Positions 1 to 8,578 of a stretch of 64,000 bases of DNA are shown here, piece by piece. Position 1 is the first letter of the stretch; each line of letters starts with the position of its first letter. The position numbers and the translations under genes are program-made. The stretch is from NCBI RefSeq assembly GCF_000222025.1, contig NZ_AFQO01000003.1, forward strand, positions 62,001 through 126,000, in the 5' to 3' direction. The notes under the pieces are model-generated. The model made no database searches and had not been told where the DNA came from. It saw only the letters and a list, made by a program, of their open reading frames with translations. This stretch comes from Haemophilus haemolyticus M19501. GTDB taxonomy: Bacteria > Pseudomonadota > Gammaproteobacteria > Enterobacterales > Pasteurellaceae.

Positions 1-689
1 ATCAAGTCTCCTTTCACAGTTGGTGCCGCTGGAGAAATTGATGGATTTTCTACCGCACTTTGAGTGTCTGAAACTGATTTTTCATCGTTTTTTGTTTGTG
101 GAGCGGCATTTTCTTGTGCTATTTCTGGTAACACATTATTTGTTATTTCTACTGGTTGTGAGACAGCTGCTGTTGTTTCTGGTGCAGTTTTATTACTTTC
201 TTCTGTCGTCACAAGAGCGGTGGCCGGTTGATTATTTTCAGTAGAGGAAACATAGCTTTGTACTAAGTCATCACGTTCTTGGTTATTTTGCTGATAACTT
301 TGCCACCACCAAAGTCCAGTCATGCCAAGGACTAAAATAAGTACAATGATAGATAAACGTCCGACCCAACGAGAGTGCGATGAATATTGATTGACTTCAC
401 GAGTTGAACGAGCATTTTTACTCAGATCGTTTTTATCATTTTCTGCAAATGTAATATTTTCCCATACAGAATCAGGTAAGCGTAAGAACTTGGCATAGCT
501 ACGCACATAACCTTTTACAAAGATTGCAGGGGTAGATTTTTGAATAAATTCGTTGTTTTCAAGTTGTTGTAATATGGAAGGACGTAGCGCAATTTCTTTG
601 GCGACGTCTTCGAGAGAAAGATTCAAGTTTTCACGTGCTTGGCGAAAAATCTCACCTGGTGAAAGTTCTTGCTCAGTTGTTGGATTCAT
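1..689 (-). CDS. rodZ: RodZ-like cytoskeletal/HTH membrane protein, 5' part
   Basis: The reading frame starts at 689 and runs off the left edge of the window, so only about 229 N-terminal residues are visible. Residues from about 10 to 80 form a Cro/CI-type helix-turn-helix (EIFRQAREN, then LEDVAKEIALRPSILQQLE), the RodZ N-terminal domain. A basic juxtamembrane stretch and one membrane segment (LSIIVLILVLGMTGLWWW, near residue 115) follow, then a Thr/Pro/Ala/Gln-rich linker. In the family the HTH binds MreB and the periplasmic C-terminus supports rod shape. The C-terminal domain is outside the window. It sits directly downstream of pilF and rlmN on the same strand, as in many gammaproteobacteria. 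Confidence 0.85.
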   Translation of the reverse strand, partial: MNPTTEQELSPGEIFRQARENLNLSLEDVAKEIALRPSILQQLENNEFIQKSTPAIFVKGYVRSYAKFLRLPDSVWENITFAENDKNDLSKNARSTREVNQYSSHSRWVGRLSIIVLILVLGMTGLWWWQSYQQNNQERDDLVQSYVSSTENNQPATALVTTEESNKTAPETTAAVSQPVEITNNVLPEIAQENAAPQTKNDEKSVSDTQSAVENPSISPAAPTVKGDL

Positions 690-759
690 AAATTCAATCA
701 AATAATATGCGATAAATAAAGGCTAAATTTTAAAGTCCAATGCTTGATTTGGCAATGCT

Positions 760-1302
760 TTATTTGAAGGTATTAAATTTTTCCGCTCGTTTACTATCAG
801 TTTGTCGCAATTTTTGTAATGCTTGTTGATAAATATCCATTTTTTGAGAGGAATAAGCACAAAGAGCCATATTTTCAAATGTATCTGCTTGATGATAATA
901 ATTAGGTGAATTCAGCGCGAGTTGAAATTGCTGCTGAGCTTGTTCAAATTGCTTTTGACGACATAAAAATGTGCCAAAATTATTATGTAAGTCTCCCTGT
1001 TGATTATTGAGTTTTAAAGCTATTTCATATTCACGATGTGCGTTCTCGATTTCCCCTTGTTGTTGATAATAATGCGCAAGCGCTGAATGCACGAGATAGT
1101 AATCTTTATCGTGTTGAAGTGCTTTATCTAAGTTGATTTTGGCTAGTTGAGGATTACCTTGTTGAAGGTAGCCGAGAGCAAGTTCTACGCGAGCTTTAGC
1201 TGCAGATTGTTGATTGAAATCTTGAATTGTTGATTGAGAAACGCAAGCAGAAAAAATGAAAGGGAAAATAACCGCACTGAGTTGTTTACTTATTGTTTGC
1301 AT
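760..1302 (-). CDS. pilF: Type IV pilus assembly TPR lipoprotein PilF/PilW
   Basis: A 180-residue protein with a lipoprotein signal (lipobox FSAC, Cys19) and about four tetratricopeptide repeats, for example AKARVELALGYLQQGNPQLA and ALAHYYQQQGEIENAHREYE. PilF/PilW is the pilotin that helps the secretin PilQ assemble in the outer membrane. The pilus machinery is needed for DNA uptake in Haemophilus. It lies 100 bp downstream of rlmN on the same strand and probably shares that transcript. As I recall, the corresponding H. influenzae gene (pilF2) is part of the competence regulon, which fits the CRP-S site upstream of rlmN. Confidence 0.85.
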   Translation of the reverse strand: MQTISKQLSAVIFPFIFSACVSQSTIQDFNQQSAAKARVELALGYLQQGNPQLAKINLDKALQHDKDYYLVHSALAHYYQQQGEIENAHREYEIALKLNNQQGDLHNNFGTFLCRQKQFEQAQQQFQLALNSPNYYHQADTFENMALCAYSSQKMDIYQQALQKLRQTDSKRAEKFNTFK

Positions 1303-1402
1303 TTTTTCTCCTTTTAACTGGGGAGGAAGAAATATTTAATATGCTTTAATTTGTATGAAAACATAGGGCATGTGAACTTGATTAATTCACATGCCTAGAA
1401 TA

Positions 1403-2554
1403 TTAATTAACTTCTGTCACCCCAATATTTTGTCCAAATTGGCGTTTCATTGCCGTACGTTTAGTACGATCGATAACATCTCCAGCTAATTGTCCGCAAG
1501 CCGCATCAATGTCATCTCCACGAGTTTTACGAATAATCACGGTAAAACCATATTCCATCAAGGTTTTTTGGAAGCGATCAATACGCGTATTCGAGCTTTT
1601 TGCATAAGGTGCTTCTGGGAACGGATTCCACGGAATTAAATTAATTTTACAAGGTGTATTTTTTAATACTTCGGCGAGTTGATGGGCGTGTTCTACACCA
1701 TCATTTACATGATCGAGCATCACATATTCAATCGTGACTTTGCCGTGATTCGCATTTGATACACTCAAATAACGATTTACCGAGTCAATCAACATTTTGA
1801 TATTATATTTTTTGTTGATTGGCACAATTTCATCACGTAATTCATCGTTTGGCGCATGTAATGAGATAGCCAAAGCCACATCGATCATTTTGCTCAAATT
1901 ATCTAGTGCTGGCACAACCCCAGAAGTCGATAAAGTGACACGACGTTTTGATAAACCGTAGGCAAAATCATCTAACATAATTTCCATTGCGGGAACAACG
2001 TTAGCGACATTTAACAAGGGTTCGCCCATTCCCATCATTACCACATTTGTAATTGGTCTAATGCCAGTCACCCCAAAGTTGCCAATAATTTTAGAGGCTC
2101 TCCAAACTTGGCCGATAATTTCTGAAACCGTTAAATTGCGATTAAATCCTTGTTGTGCTGTTGAACAGAATGTACAAGCTAAGGCACAGCCAACTTGGGA
2201 AGATACACAAAGCGTCGCGCGATCTGCTTCGGGGATATACACGGTTTCAACTTGCTGCTCGCCCACTTGCATTGCCCATTTTATCGTGCCATCCGCTGAA
2301 CGCTGTTCAACGGCAACTTCAGGGGCTTTAATTTCTGCAACCGCCTTAAGTTTTTCACGTAATTTTTTATTAATGTTTGTCATATTGTCGAAGTTATCTT
2401 CGCCAAAATGATAAATCCACTTTACTAACTGATCTGCTCGGAATGGTTTTTCGCCGAGTTCTTTAAAAAATTCGCGCATTTGTTGGCGCGTTAAATCCAT
2501 TAGATTAATTTTTTTAGCGGGTGCATCTGATTGCACAGACAATAATTCTGACAT
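1403..2554 (-). CDS. rlmN: Dual-specificity 23S rRNA/tRNA adenine-C2 methyltransferase RlmN
   Basis: A radical-SAM enzyme that methylates A2503 of 23S rRNA and A37 of some tRNAs. The CxxxCxxC iron-sulfur motif is present (CALACTFC, Cys 123/127/130 in this numbering), as is MGMGEPLLN and the C-terminal catalytic Cys in [12 protein letters not shown] chose the start at 2554 because GAGG lies seven bases before it. An in-frame ATG seven codons upstream (2575) has no visible ribosome binding site. The resulting 383 residues is normal for the family. It heads a minus-strand set with pilF and rodZ, behind a CRP-S-type site at 2717-2738. Confidence 0.95.
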   Translation of the reverse strand: MSELLSVQSDAPAKKINLMDLTRQQMREFFKELGEKPFRADQLVKWIYHFGEDNFDNMTNINKKLREKLKAVAEIKAPEVAVEQRSADGTIKWAMQVGEQQVETVYIPEADRATLCVSSQVGCALACTFCSTAQQGFNRNLTVSEIIGQVWRASKIIGNFGVTGIRPITNVVMMGMGEPLLNVANVVPAMEIMLDDFAYGLSKRRVTLSTSGVVPALDNLSKMIDVALAISLHAPNDELRDEIVPINKKYNIKMLIDSVNRYLSVSNANHGKVTIEYVMLDHVNDGVEHAHQLAEVLKNTPCKINLIPWNPFPEAPYAKSSNTRIDRFQKTLMEYGFTVIIRKTRGDDIDAACGQLAGDVIDRTKRTAMKRQFGQNIGVTEVN

Positions 2555-2716
2555 TTTAGCCTCGTTATTACACATTGTGGCGATAGCGTTGTGCTGGTGT
2601 TTTTATCAAAAACTCACAACGAAAAATTCGCAATTAAAAAATGAACGGCGATTGTACAGATTTGTCACCGCATAATCTAGCGGAATTGAAAAACGATGGA
2701 AAATATCACCGCACTT

Positions 2717-2738
2717 TTTTGCGATCTAGATCGCAAAT
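2717..2738. promoter_or_regulatory. CRP-S (competence-type) site between rlmN and pbpG
   Basis: A near-perfect palindrome with core TGCGA-TCTAGA-TCGCA centred at 2727.5. The C in TGCGA in place of T is the signature of Sxy/TfoX-dependent CRP-S sites in Pasteurellaceae. It lies about 170 bp before the rlmN start on one side and about 73 bp before pbpG on the other, so it could serve either or both. Two uptake signal cores flank it (near 2709 and 2760). Confidence 0.75.
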
Positions 2739-2800
2739 ATTTCCAATTAAAGCATAAAAAGTGCGGTAAAATATCAGCTTATTTTCTAAGGTGACCAATA

Positions 2801-3679
2801 ATGTTTAAAAAAGCTTTATTTATTTTATCTTTGTGTCCTTCTTTTGCGGTGGCACAGTCTTATGTTGTGTATGATTTTACGCATAATCGAGTGTTGGAAA
2901 GCCATGCGCCTGATAGCGTTCAGCCCATTGCCTCTGTAACAAAATTAATGACGGCTAATGTATTTTTAGAGAACAATAAAAATCCTAATTGCCGAATCGC
3001 AATCACAAAAGAGGATATGGATCGAATTAAAGGTACAGGAACAAAATTACCTAAAAATATTCCTATTTCTTGTAACGAATTATTGAAAGCAATGCTTGTC
3101 CATTCTGATAACTATGCTGCCCACGCGCTTTCTCGTGCAGCGGGAATAAGTCGTCGCCAATTTATTAATAAAATGAACGAAAAAGCCCATCAACTTGGTA
3201 TGTATTCTACTCGTTTTCACGATAGTTCAGGGTTATCTAGCTATAATATTTCCAGCCCGATGGATTTGGTTAAACTCGCTAAATATTCATTAAATAAATC
3301 GGACATTAAACGTTTATCTAATCTTAGTGCAACTTATATCGAAGCAGGGAAACACAAGCTTTATATTAAAAATACTAATAAGTTAGTGCGTGATGAAATT
3401 TTTGATGCTGTGGTAAATAAGACAGGCTACATCCGAGAATCTGGTTATAATCTCGTTTTCATTAATAAACATCCGTGTAAAAGTGCCACTATTGGTGTAA
3501 TTAGCCTCAATAATTCTTCTTCTGCATATCGTTCTAGTTTTACCAAAAGCAAATTAGAAAAATTCGGCTGCACGGCATTAAATGGAAGAACAATTCTCGA
3601 TGTAGCGGGAGAAGCCCAATATGAAGATGGCTATGATGAAGTGGGATTTAATACGCTAATTCAGAAATTATCAAAATAA
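2801..3679 (+). CDS. pbpG: D-alanyl-D-alanine endopeptidase (PBP7 type)
   Basis: A 292-residue secreted serine peptidase of the low-molecular-mass penicillin-binding protein class; it cleaves peptidoglycan cross-bridges in the periplasm. A signal peptide ends near AVAQ (residue 19). The three active-site motifs are intact: SVTK at 45-48, SDN at 102-104 and KTG at 207-209. The start follows a good ribosome binding site (AAGGTGACC). A strong hairpin terminator follows at 3693. The gene is divergent from rlmN and shares its upstream region, including the CRP-S site. Confidence 0.88.
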   Translation: MFKKALFILSLCPSFAVAQSYVVYDFTHNRVLESHAPDSVQPIASVTKLMTANVFLENNKNPNCRIAITKEDMDRIKGTGTKLPKNIPISCNELLKAMLVHSDNYAAHALSRAAGISRRQFINKMNEKAHQLGMYSTRFHDSSGLSSYNISSPMDLVKLAKYSLNKSDIKRLSNLSATYIEAGKHKLYIKNTNKLVRDEIFDAVVNKTGYIRESGYNLVFINKHPCKSATIGVISLNNSSSAYRSSFTKSKLEKFGCTALNGRTILDVAGEAQYEDGYDEVGFNTLIQKLSK

Positions 3680-3692
3680 TGTTCGTAAACAT

Positions 3693-3730
3693 AACGCGAG
3701 ATAACAGATGGTTTCATCTCGCGTTTTTTA
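3693..3730 (+). terminator. Intrinsic terminator of pbpG
   Basis: Perfect 10-bp stem (AACGCGAGAT pairing with ATCTCGCGTT) followed by a T run. The stem overlaps the last codons of the convergent small lipoprotein gene. Confidence 0.8.
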
Positions 3731-3870
3731 GCTGATGAGCAGGCTGTTCTACAGTGACTTTTTCTTGGTCAGTTGTTTTGGTTTGTTCTGTCATTTTAGG
3801 TTTATCATCACAAGCAGCCAAGACTATTGCTGAACTTAATACTAACCAAAATGTTTTGTTCTTTTTTCAT
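3714..3870 (-). pseudogene. Small lipoprotein gene, frameshifted right after its start codon
   Basis: From ATG at 3870 the frame reads a run of six A's and then stops after about 20 codons. If the run had five A's the frame would open into a 51-residue lipoprotein: a basic N-terminus, hydrophobic FWLVLSSAIVL, lipobox LAAC, then a charged tail (DDKPKMTEQTKTTDQ) ending at 3714. The neat signal peptide and lipobox in the shifted frame argue for a real gene that is off or decayed. The A run is a plausible slippage site, so phase variation or a sequencing error are alternatives. Its function is unknown. It lies convergent to pbpG. Confidence 0.6.
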
Positions 3871-3913
3871 AAATTCAATACATTTTGTACGAAATAATTA
3901 TAAATAAACCTAT

Positions 3914-3934
3914 TATTTTGATAATCATTTCCAT
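3914..3934. promoter_or_regulatory. Possible Fur-type operator upstream of yfeA
   Basis: TTGATAATCATTTCC resembles half to two thirds of a Fur box (GATAATGATAATCATTATC). It lies about 110 bp before the metal-binding protein gene. Fur control of Yfe-type operons is established in Yersinia; here it is inferred from one imperfect site. Confidence 0.35.
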
Positions 3935-4040
3935 TCCAAAACAATATAAAAAGTAGTACTATTATCTCCGATGAATAATTGTTGAGCTGTTGAGCGATTA
4001 TTCAGGCATCCAATCTAATACTTTTTTATAAGGACATCTT

Positions 4041-4922
4041 ATGCGAAATTCATTAAAAATTATGACCGCACTTGCACTTGGTTTATTTGCAATGCAGGCT
4101 AACGCAAAATTCAAAGTCGTCACCACCTTTACCGTGATTCAAGATATCGCACAAAATGTGGCAGGTAATGCAGCTACAGTAGAATCTATCACCAAACCTG
4201 GTGCTGAAATTCATGAATATGAACCAACGCCAAAAGACATTGTAAAAGCGCAATCTGCCGATTTAATTTTATGGAATGGCTTAAATTTGGAACGTTGGTT
4301 TGAACGTTTCTTCCAAAATATTAAAGATAAACCAGCAGTAGTGGTGACTGAAGGTATTCAACCATTGTCTATTTATGAAGGTCCGTATAAAGATGCGCCT
4401 AACCCACATGCGTGGATGTCGCCATCTAATGCATTAATTTATATTGAAAATATTAAAAATGCATTGGTGAAATACGATCCACAAAATGCAGCAGTGTATG
4501 AAAAAAATGCCGCTGACTATGCTCAAAAAATTAAACAACTTGATGAGCCACTTCGTGCAAAATTAGCGCAGATTCCAGAAGCTCAACGCTGGCTTGTGAC
4601 AAGTGAAGGTGCTTTCAGTTATTTGGCGAAAGATTACAACTTAAAAGAAGGTTATTTATGGCCAATTAATGCTGAACAACAAGGCACACCACAACAAGTG
4701 CGTAAAGTGATTGATTTAGTTCGTAAAAACAATATTCCTGTTGTGTTTAGTGAAAGTACAATTTCACCAAAACCAGCACAACAAGTAGCGAAAGAAAGTG
4801 GCGCAAAATACGGTGGCGTGTTGTATGTTGACTCTCTTTCTGCGAAAAAAGGCCCTGTGCCAACTTATATTGATTTGCTTAACGTAACTGTATCAACCAT
4901 TGTTAAAGGATTCGGAAAATAA
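4041..4922 (+). CDS. yfeA: Periplasmic Fe/Mn-binding protein of an ABC transporter (YfeA/SitA type)
   Basis: A cluster A-I (TroA-like) metal-binding protein of 293 residues with a signal peptide ending near ANAK. The expected metal ligands are present in order: His in [10 protein letters not shown], His in NPHAWMSP, Glu in FSESTISP and Asp in LYVDSLS. It delivers chelated iron or manganese to the membrane complex. Its stop codon overlaps the start of the ATPase gene (TAATG), so the genes are translationally coupled. Fe, Mn or Zn specificity cannot be fixed from sequence alone; Yfe/Sit is the best fit. Confidence 0.87.
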
Positions 4923-5842
4923 TGGACTCTTTCTCGACATCAATTTGGGTTAATGATGTAACTGTTCGTTACAACAATGGCCACACAGCTATTCACAATA
5001 TGACGTTCTCATTAAACAGTGGAACTATTTGTGCATTAGTGGGTGTGAATGGAAGTGGTAAATCCACGTTATTTAAAAGCATAATGGGGCTTGTGAAGCC
5101 ACAACAAGGTGAAATCAAACTTTGTGATCTGCCAATTTCCCAAGCACTGAAACGTAATTTGGTTGCTTATGTTCCACAATCTGAAGAAGTAGACTGGCAA
5201 TTTCCTGTGTCAGTGTATGATGTCGTGATGATGGGGCGTTATGGGTATATGAATTTTCTTCGTATCCCCAAAGCGATTGATAAACAAAAAGTTCAAGAGG
5301 CGATGCAGCGAGTGAACATTGAGCATCTTGCGCATCGTCAAATTGGTGAGTTATCTGGCGGGCAGAAAAAACGCGTGTTTTTGGCCCGCGCTTTAGCACA
5401 ACAAAGTCCAATTATTTTATTGGATGAACCTTTCACTGGCGTTGATGTGAAAACTGAAAATGCCATTGTTGATCTTCTTCAACAGCTTCGAGAAGAAGGT
5501 CATCTTATTCTTGTTTCAACCCATAACTTAGGTTCTGTTCCTGATTTTTGTGATCAAGTGGTCATGATTAATCGCACAGTCATCGCCGCAGGAAAAACAG
5601 AAGACACCTTTAACCAACATAATTTGGAAATTGTATTTGGTGGGGTGTTACGTCATATTAAATTATTGGGCGAAAATTTACATAATGATGAAGATAAACG
5701 TTCTGTTACTGTTTTAACAGATGATGAAAAAGCCGTTGTATTCTATGGCGAAACTAAGCAAGATCCACCTGCGCCAACAACACAAAATTGTCATTTTGAA
5801 GATTGCCCTTATAAAAGTGCGGTTAAAAATAAGAGGGATTAG
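4922..5842 (+). CDS. yfeB: Metal ABC transporter ATPase (YfeB type)
   Basis: A 306-residue ABC ATPase that powers the transporter encoded by its neighbours. It has Walker [10 protein letters not shown], a Q-loop ([14 protein letters not shown]), signature LSGGQKKR, Walker B IILLDEP and the switch His in STHNLG. The Asp-Trp after the Q-loop is typical of manganese/iron/zinc importers. About 50 residues after the ATPase fold carry a His/Cys-containing tail (CHFEDCPYK), which may be a metal-sensing extension. The start overlaps the yfeA stop. Confidence 0.88.
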
Positions 5843-5845
5843 GTA

Positions 5846-6694
5846 ATGTTAGATTTATTGCTCGAACCTTTTTCCTATGATTATATGCTCAAGGCGATGA
5901 TTTTGAGTACCGCAGTGGGTGCTATTTGTGCTTTTTTGTCTTCATATTTAATGCTTAAAGGCTGGTCTCTAATTGGCGATGCGCTTTCCCATTCTGTCGT
6001 GCCCGGTGTCGCAATTGCCTATGCTTTTGCGTTGCCTTACGCACTTGGTGCATTTTTTGCCGGAATTTTAGCCGCACTTTCCATTCTTTGGATTAAATCC
6101 ATTTCAAAATTGAAAGAAGATGCTGTGATAGGTTTTATTTTCAGTACTTTCTTTGCATTAGGTCTATTGATCATTTCTTTAAATCCAACCGCAGTAAATG
6201 TGCAAAATATCATTTTAGGTAATATTTTAGGCATTGCCGATGAAGATATTTATCAAGTGGCAATTATCATCGGTGTTTGTTTAGTATTGCTTTTATTATT
6301 TTGGAAGGATTTACTGCTGATTTTTTTTGATGAAACACAAGCGATTACAGTCGGTCTTTCTCCATTATTTTATAAAATTTTATTTTTCACATTATTGAGT
6401 GCTTGTGTGGTTGCTGCCTTGCAAACTGTAGGCGCGATTTTAGTGATTGCGATGGTCGTTACCCCAGGTGCGACAGCATATTTACTCACAGATAAATTCA
6501 AAACCTTGTCAATCATCGCTATTATTTTAGGGGCGGTGACAAGTTTTGTTGGTGTTTATATTAGCTATTATTTAGATGGTGCCACAGGCGGTGTGATTGT
6601 GACATTGCAAACATTATTGTTTTTAGTAGCTTTCTTATTTTCACCAAAATATGGCTTACTCACACGTAATAAAAAGGCGGTAGAAAATGTTTGA
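5846..6694 (+). CDS. yfeC: Metal ABC transporter permease (YfeC type)
   Basis: A 282-residue ABC-3 family permease with about eight predicted membrane segments. It includes the conserved LKGWSLIGDALSHSVVPG loop seen in zinc/manganese/iron permeases. It starts three bases after the yfeB stop and its 3' end overlaps yfeD by eight bases. It is paralogous to YfeD; the two presumably form a heterodimeric channel. Confidence 0.87.
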   Translation: MLDLLLEPFSYDYMLKAMILSTAVGAICAFLSSYLMLKGWSLIGDALSHSVVPGVAIAYAFALPYALGAFFAGILAALSILWIKSISKLKEDAVIGFIFSTFFALGLLIISLNPTAVNVQNIILGNILGIADEDIYQVAIIIGVCLVLLLLFWKDLLLIFFDETQAITVGLSPLFYKILFFTLLSACVVAALQTVGAILVIAMVVTPGATAYLLTDKFKTLSIIAIILGAVTSFVGVYISYYLDGATGGVIVTLQTLLFLVAFLFSPKYGLLTRNKKAVENV

Positions 6695-7502
6695 TTGGCT
6701 TTTAGAACCGCTACAATTTGAGTTTATGCAAAATGCCTTATTGACCGCATTGATTGTTTCAGTTATCTGTGCGTTACTTTCTTGCTATTTAGTCTTGAAA
6801 GGTTGGTCATTAATGGGCGATGCAATTTCTCACGCTGTATTACCCGGTATTGTACTTGCTTATTTAGTAGGAATTCCTTTAGCTATTGGTGCATTTTTCT
6901 CAGGTATTTTTTGTTCGCTTGGTGTGGGATATTTGAAAGAAAATAGCCGTATAAAAGAAGACACCGCAATGGGCATTGTATTTTCTGGAATGTTTGCTAT
7001 TGGTTTGGTTATGTTTACCAAAATTCAAACAGAACAGCATTTAACCCATATTTTGTTTGGTAATGTGTTGGGTGTAAGTCATTCAGAGCTGATTCAAAGT
7101 GCGGTCATTTCTGCGATAATTTTTTGTCTGATTGTTTTCAAACGTAAAGACTTTCTGCTTTATTGTTTTGACCCAAGTCATGCCCGTGTTGCAGGACTTT
7201 CTCCTAAAATTTTACATTATGGCTTATTAATGTTGCTTGCTTTAACCATTGTAAGCACGATGCAAGTAGTAGGCGTTATTTTGGTGGTGGCAATGTTAAT
7301 TGCGCCAGGAATTACCGCACTTACGCTCACAAAATCTTTTGATAAAATGTTATGGGTTGCTATTGTCAGTTCCATTACATCAAGTCTAATTGGCGTTATT
7401 TTAAGTTATCATTTTGATGCCTCAACAGGTGCTTGTATTATTCTTCTGCAAGCCGCATTTTTTGTTATAGCATTAGCTTATAGCAAGATTAGAATAAGAT
7501 AA
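6687..7502 (+). CDS. yfeD: Metal ABC transporter permease (YfeD type)
   Basis: A 271-residue ABC-3 permease, clearly paralogous to YfeC: both share the KGWSLxGDAxSHxVxPG loop and the same membrane layout. It is the last gene of the four-gene operon. The start lies inside the end of yfeC, so translation is probably coupled. A strong intrinsic terminator follows within 20 bp. Confidence 0.87.
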   Translation: MFDWLLEPLQFEFMQNALLTALIVSVICALLSCYLVLKGWSLMGDAISHAVLPGIVLAYLVGIPLAIGAFFSGIFCSLGVGYLKENSRIKEDTAMGIVFSGMFAIGLVMFTKIQTEQHLTHILFGNVLGVSHSELIQSAVISAIIFCLIVFKRKDFLLYCFDPSHARVAGLSPKILHYGLLMLLALTIVSTMQVVGVILVVAMLIAPGITALTLTKSFDKMLWVAIVSSITSSLIGVILSYHFDASTGACIILLQAAFFVIALAYSKIRIR

Positions 7503-7516
7503 TTTTTCTTCTTTTA

Positions 7517-7551
7517 AAAACGGTACAAGCTCATGGTTTGTGCCGTTTTTA
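7517..7551 (+). terminator. Terminator of the yfeABCD operon
   Basis: Stem AACGGTACAA/TTGTGCCGTT with a short loop and a T run starting at 7546. Confidence 0.8.
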
Positions 7552-7553
7552 TT

Positions 7554-8280
7554 ATAGCCAGACGAAAGTCTGGCTATAAAAACCATACGCTATGCGTATG
7601 GAGCCAAATAGCTTAAGCGATGAACAGAAAAAATCCTCGCTATATAATGAACAAGGCTGACAACCAAAATTCAACATATAGGAGGATTATCATCATGGTA
7701 AGTAAAACCAGTGACGATTCAAGTCTATCACACACAAAATGGAACGGTAAGTATCACATTGTGTTTATCCCGAAGTATAGAAGAAAAGCAATTTATGGAA
7801 AGTTAAGAGCAGATATAGGTCAAATATTGAGGCAGTTATGTGGCTATAAAAACGTGGAGATAATAGAAGCGCATGCAATGCCAGACCATATCCATATGCT
7901 CTTAAAAATCCCACCTAAAATATCAGTATCAGGTTTTATGGGCTACCTGAAGGGGAAATCAGCACTGATGATTTTTGAAATACACGCGAACTTAAAATAT
8001 AGATATGGAAATAGGCATTTCTGGGCGAAAGGATTTTTTGTAAGCACAGTAGGGTTAAATACAAAAGTGGTAGAGGATTATATAAGAAACCAAGAAAAAG
8101 AAGATATGATTCAAGATAATTTATCAACGAAAGAACATGTTGACCCCTTTAAGGGGTAATCAAGAAAATAATTAGACGCGGTTGTCAGTTCTCACAAGCC
8201 CCTTGAGGGGCTTGTGAAGTATAGGCCCTTATAGGGGAGCCTAAAAACCGCACGTTTTACGTGCGGATTGTTATTTAATG
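7554..8280 (+). mobile_element. IS200/IS605-family insertion sequence (TnpA only)
   Basis: A single-gene element with an HUH transposase and subterminal hairpins instead of inverted repeats. At the left a hairpin CCATACG-CTAT-CGTATGG (about 7584-7602) follows TAAAAA. At the right a similar hairpin CCGCACG-TTTT-CGTGCGG (about 8250-8268) also follows TAAAAA. Further hairpins (AGCCAGAC/GTCTGGCT at 7557; CACAAGCCCC/GGGGCTTGTG at 8192) lie inside or at the edges. No target duplication is expected for this family, so the outer boundaries are approximate to 10-20 bp. No TnpB or IscB gene is present. It sits downstream of the yfe terminator and should not disrupt a gene. Confidence 0.75.
7695..8159 (+). 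CDS. tnpA: IS200-type HUH Y1 transposase TnpA
   Basis: A 154-residue single-strand transposase, the usual IS200 TnpA length. The HUH motif is visible (HAMPDHIHMLL) and the catalytic Tyr lies in VVEDYIRNQE. The conserved FIPKYRRKAIYGK stretch is near the N-terminus. I chose the ATG at 7695 because a strong AGGAGG lies ten bases before it. An in-frame ATG 25 codons upstream (7620) has no such site and would give an atypical N-terminus. The gene looks intact. Confidence 0.9.
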   Translation: MVSKTSDDSSLSHTKWNGKYHIVFIPKYRRKAIYGKLRADIGQILRQLCGYKNVEIIEAHAMPDHIHMLLKIPPKISVSGFMGYLKGKSALMIFEIHANLKYRYGNRHFWAKGFFVSTVGLNTKVVEDYIRNQEKEDMIQDNLSTKEHVDPFKG

Positions 8281-8529
8281 AAATATTCTTTTAACCTCCA
8301 CAAGGCATTTATTTTACATAACTCATTCTTTATCTTATTTTCCTCATAATTTTCAAAATCTTCTTTAGCTGAATTTTGTGGTATCTCTTATTGAATAGAG
8401 ATATGTGAGGATTTAACGTAGAGAAAAATCGAAATGGATAACTATAAAATAACGTCGCATACTTTTTAATTCCTATCGGCCTTAAATATTTTAAACAACT
8501 TTAGATTGTTTTATTCGATTTTAGAACAA
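8281..8529. other. AT-rich intergenic spacer
   Basis: Between the IS right end and the ompP2 terminator I see no open frame with a ribosome binding site. The only visible structure is a short inverted repeat (GTATCTCTTATTGAATAGAGATAT near 8380). It may be flanking DNA of the IS insertion or gene debris. Confidence 0.4.
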
Positions 8530-8559
8530 ACAAAAAGGCGAATCTTTCAATTCGCCTTA
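8530..8559 (-). terminator. Terminator of ompP2
   Basis: Stem AAGGCGAA/TTCGCCTT; on the minus strand it is followed by TTTTTG. It lies 20 bp after the porin stop codon. Confidence 0.8.
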
Positions 8560-8578
8560 ATAGTTTCTAATTATTTAA

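Noticed and set aside
20-244. Plus-strand frame at the left edge
   Set aside because: It lies opposite the rodZ linker region; the minus-strand frame has clear RodZ domains.
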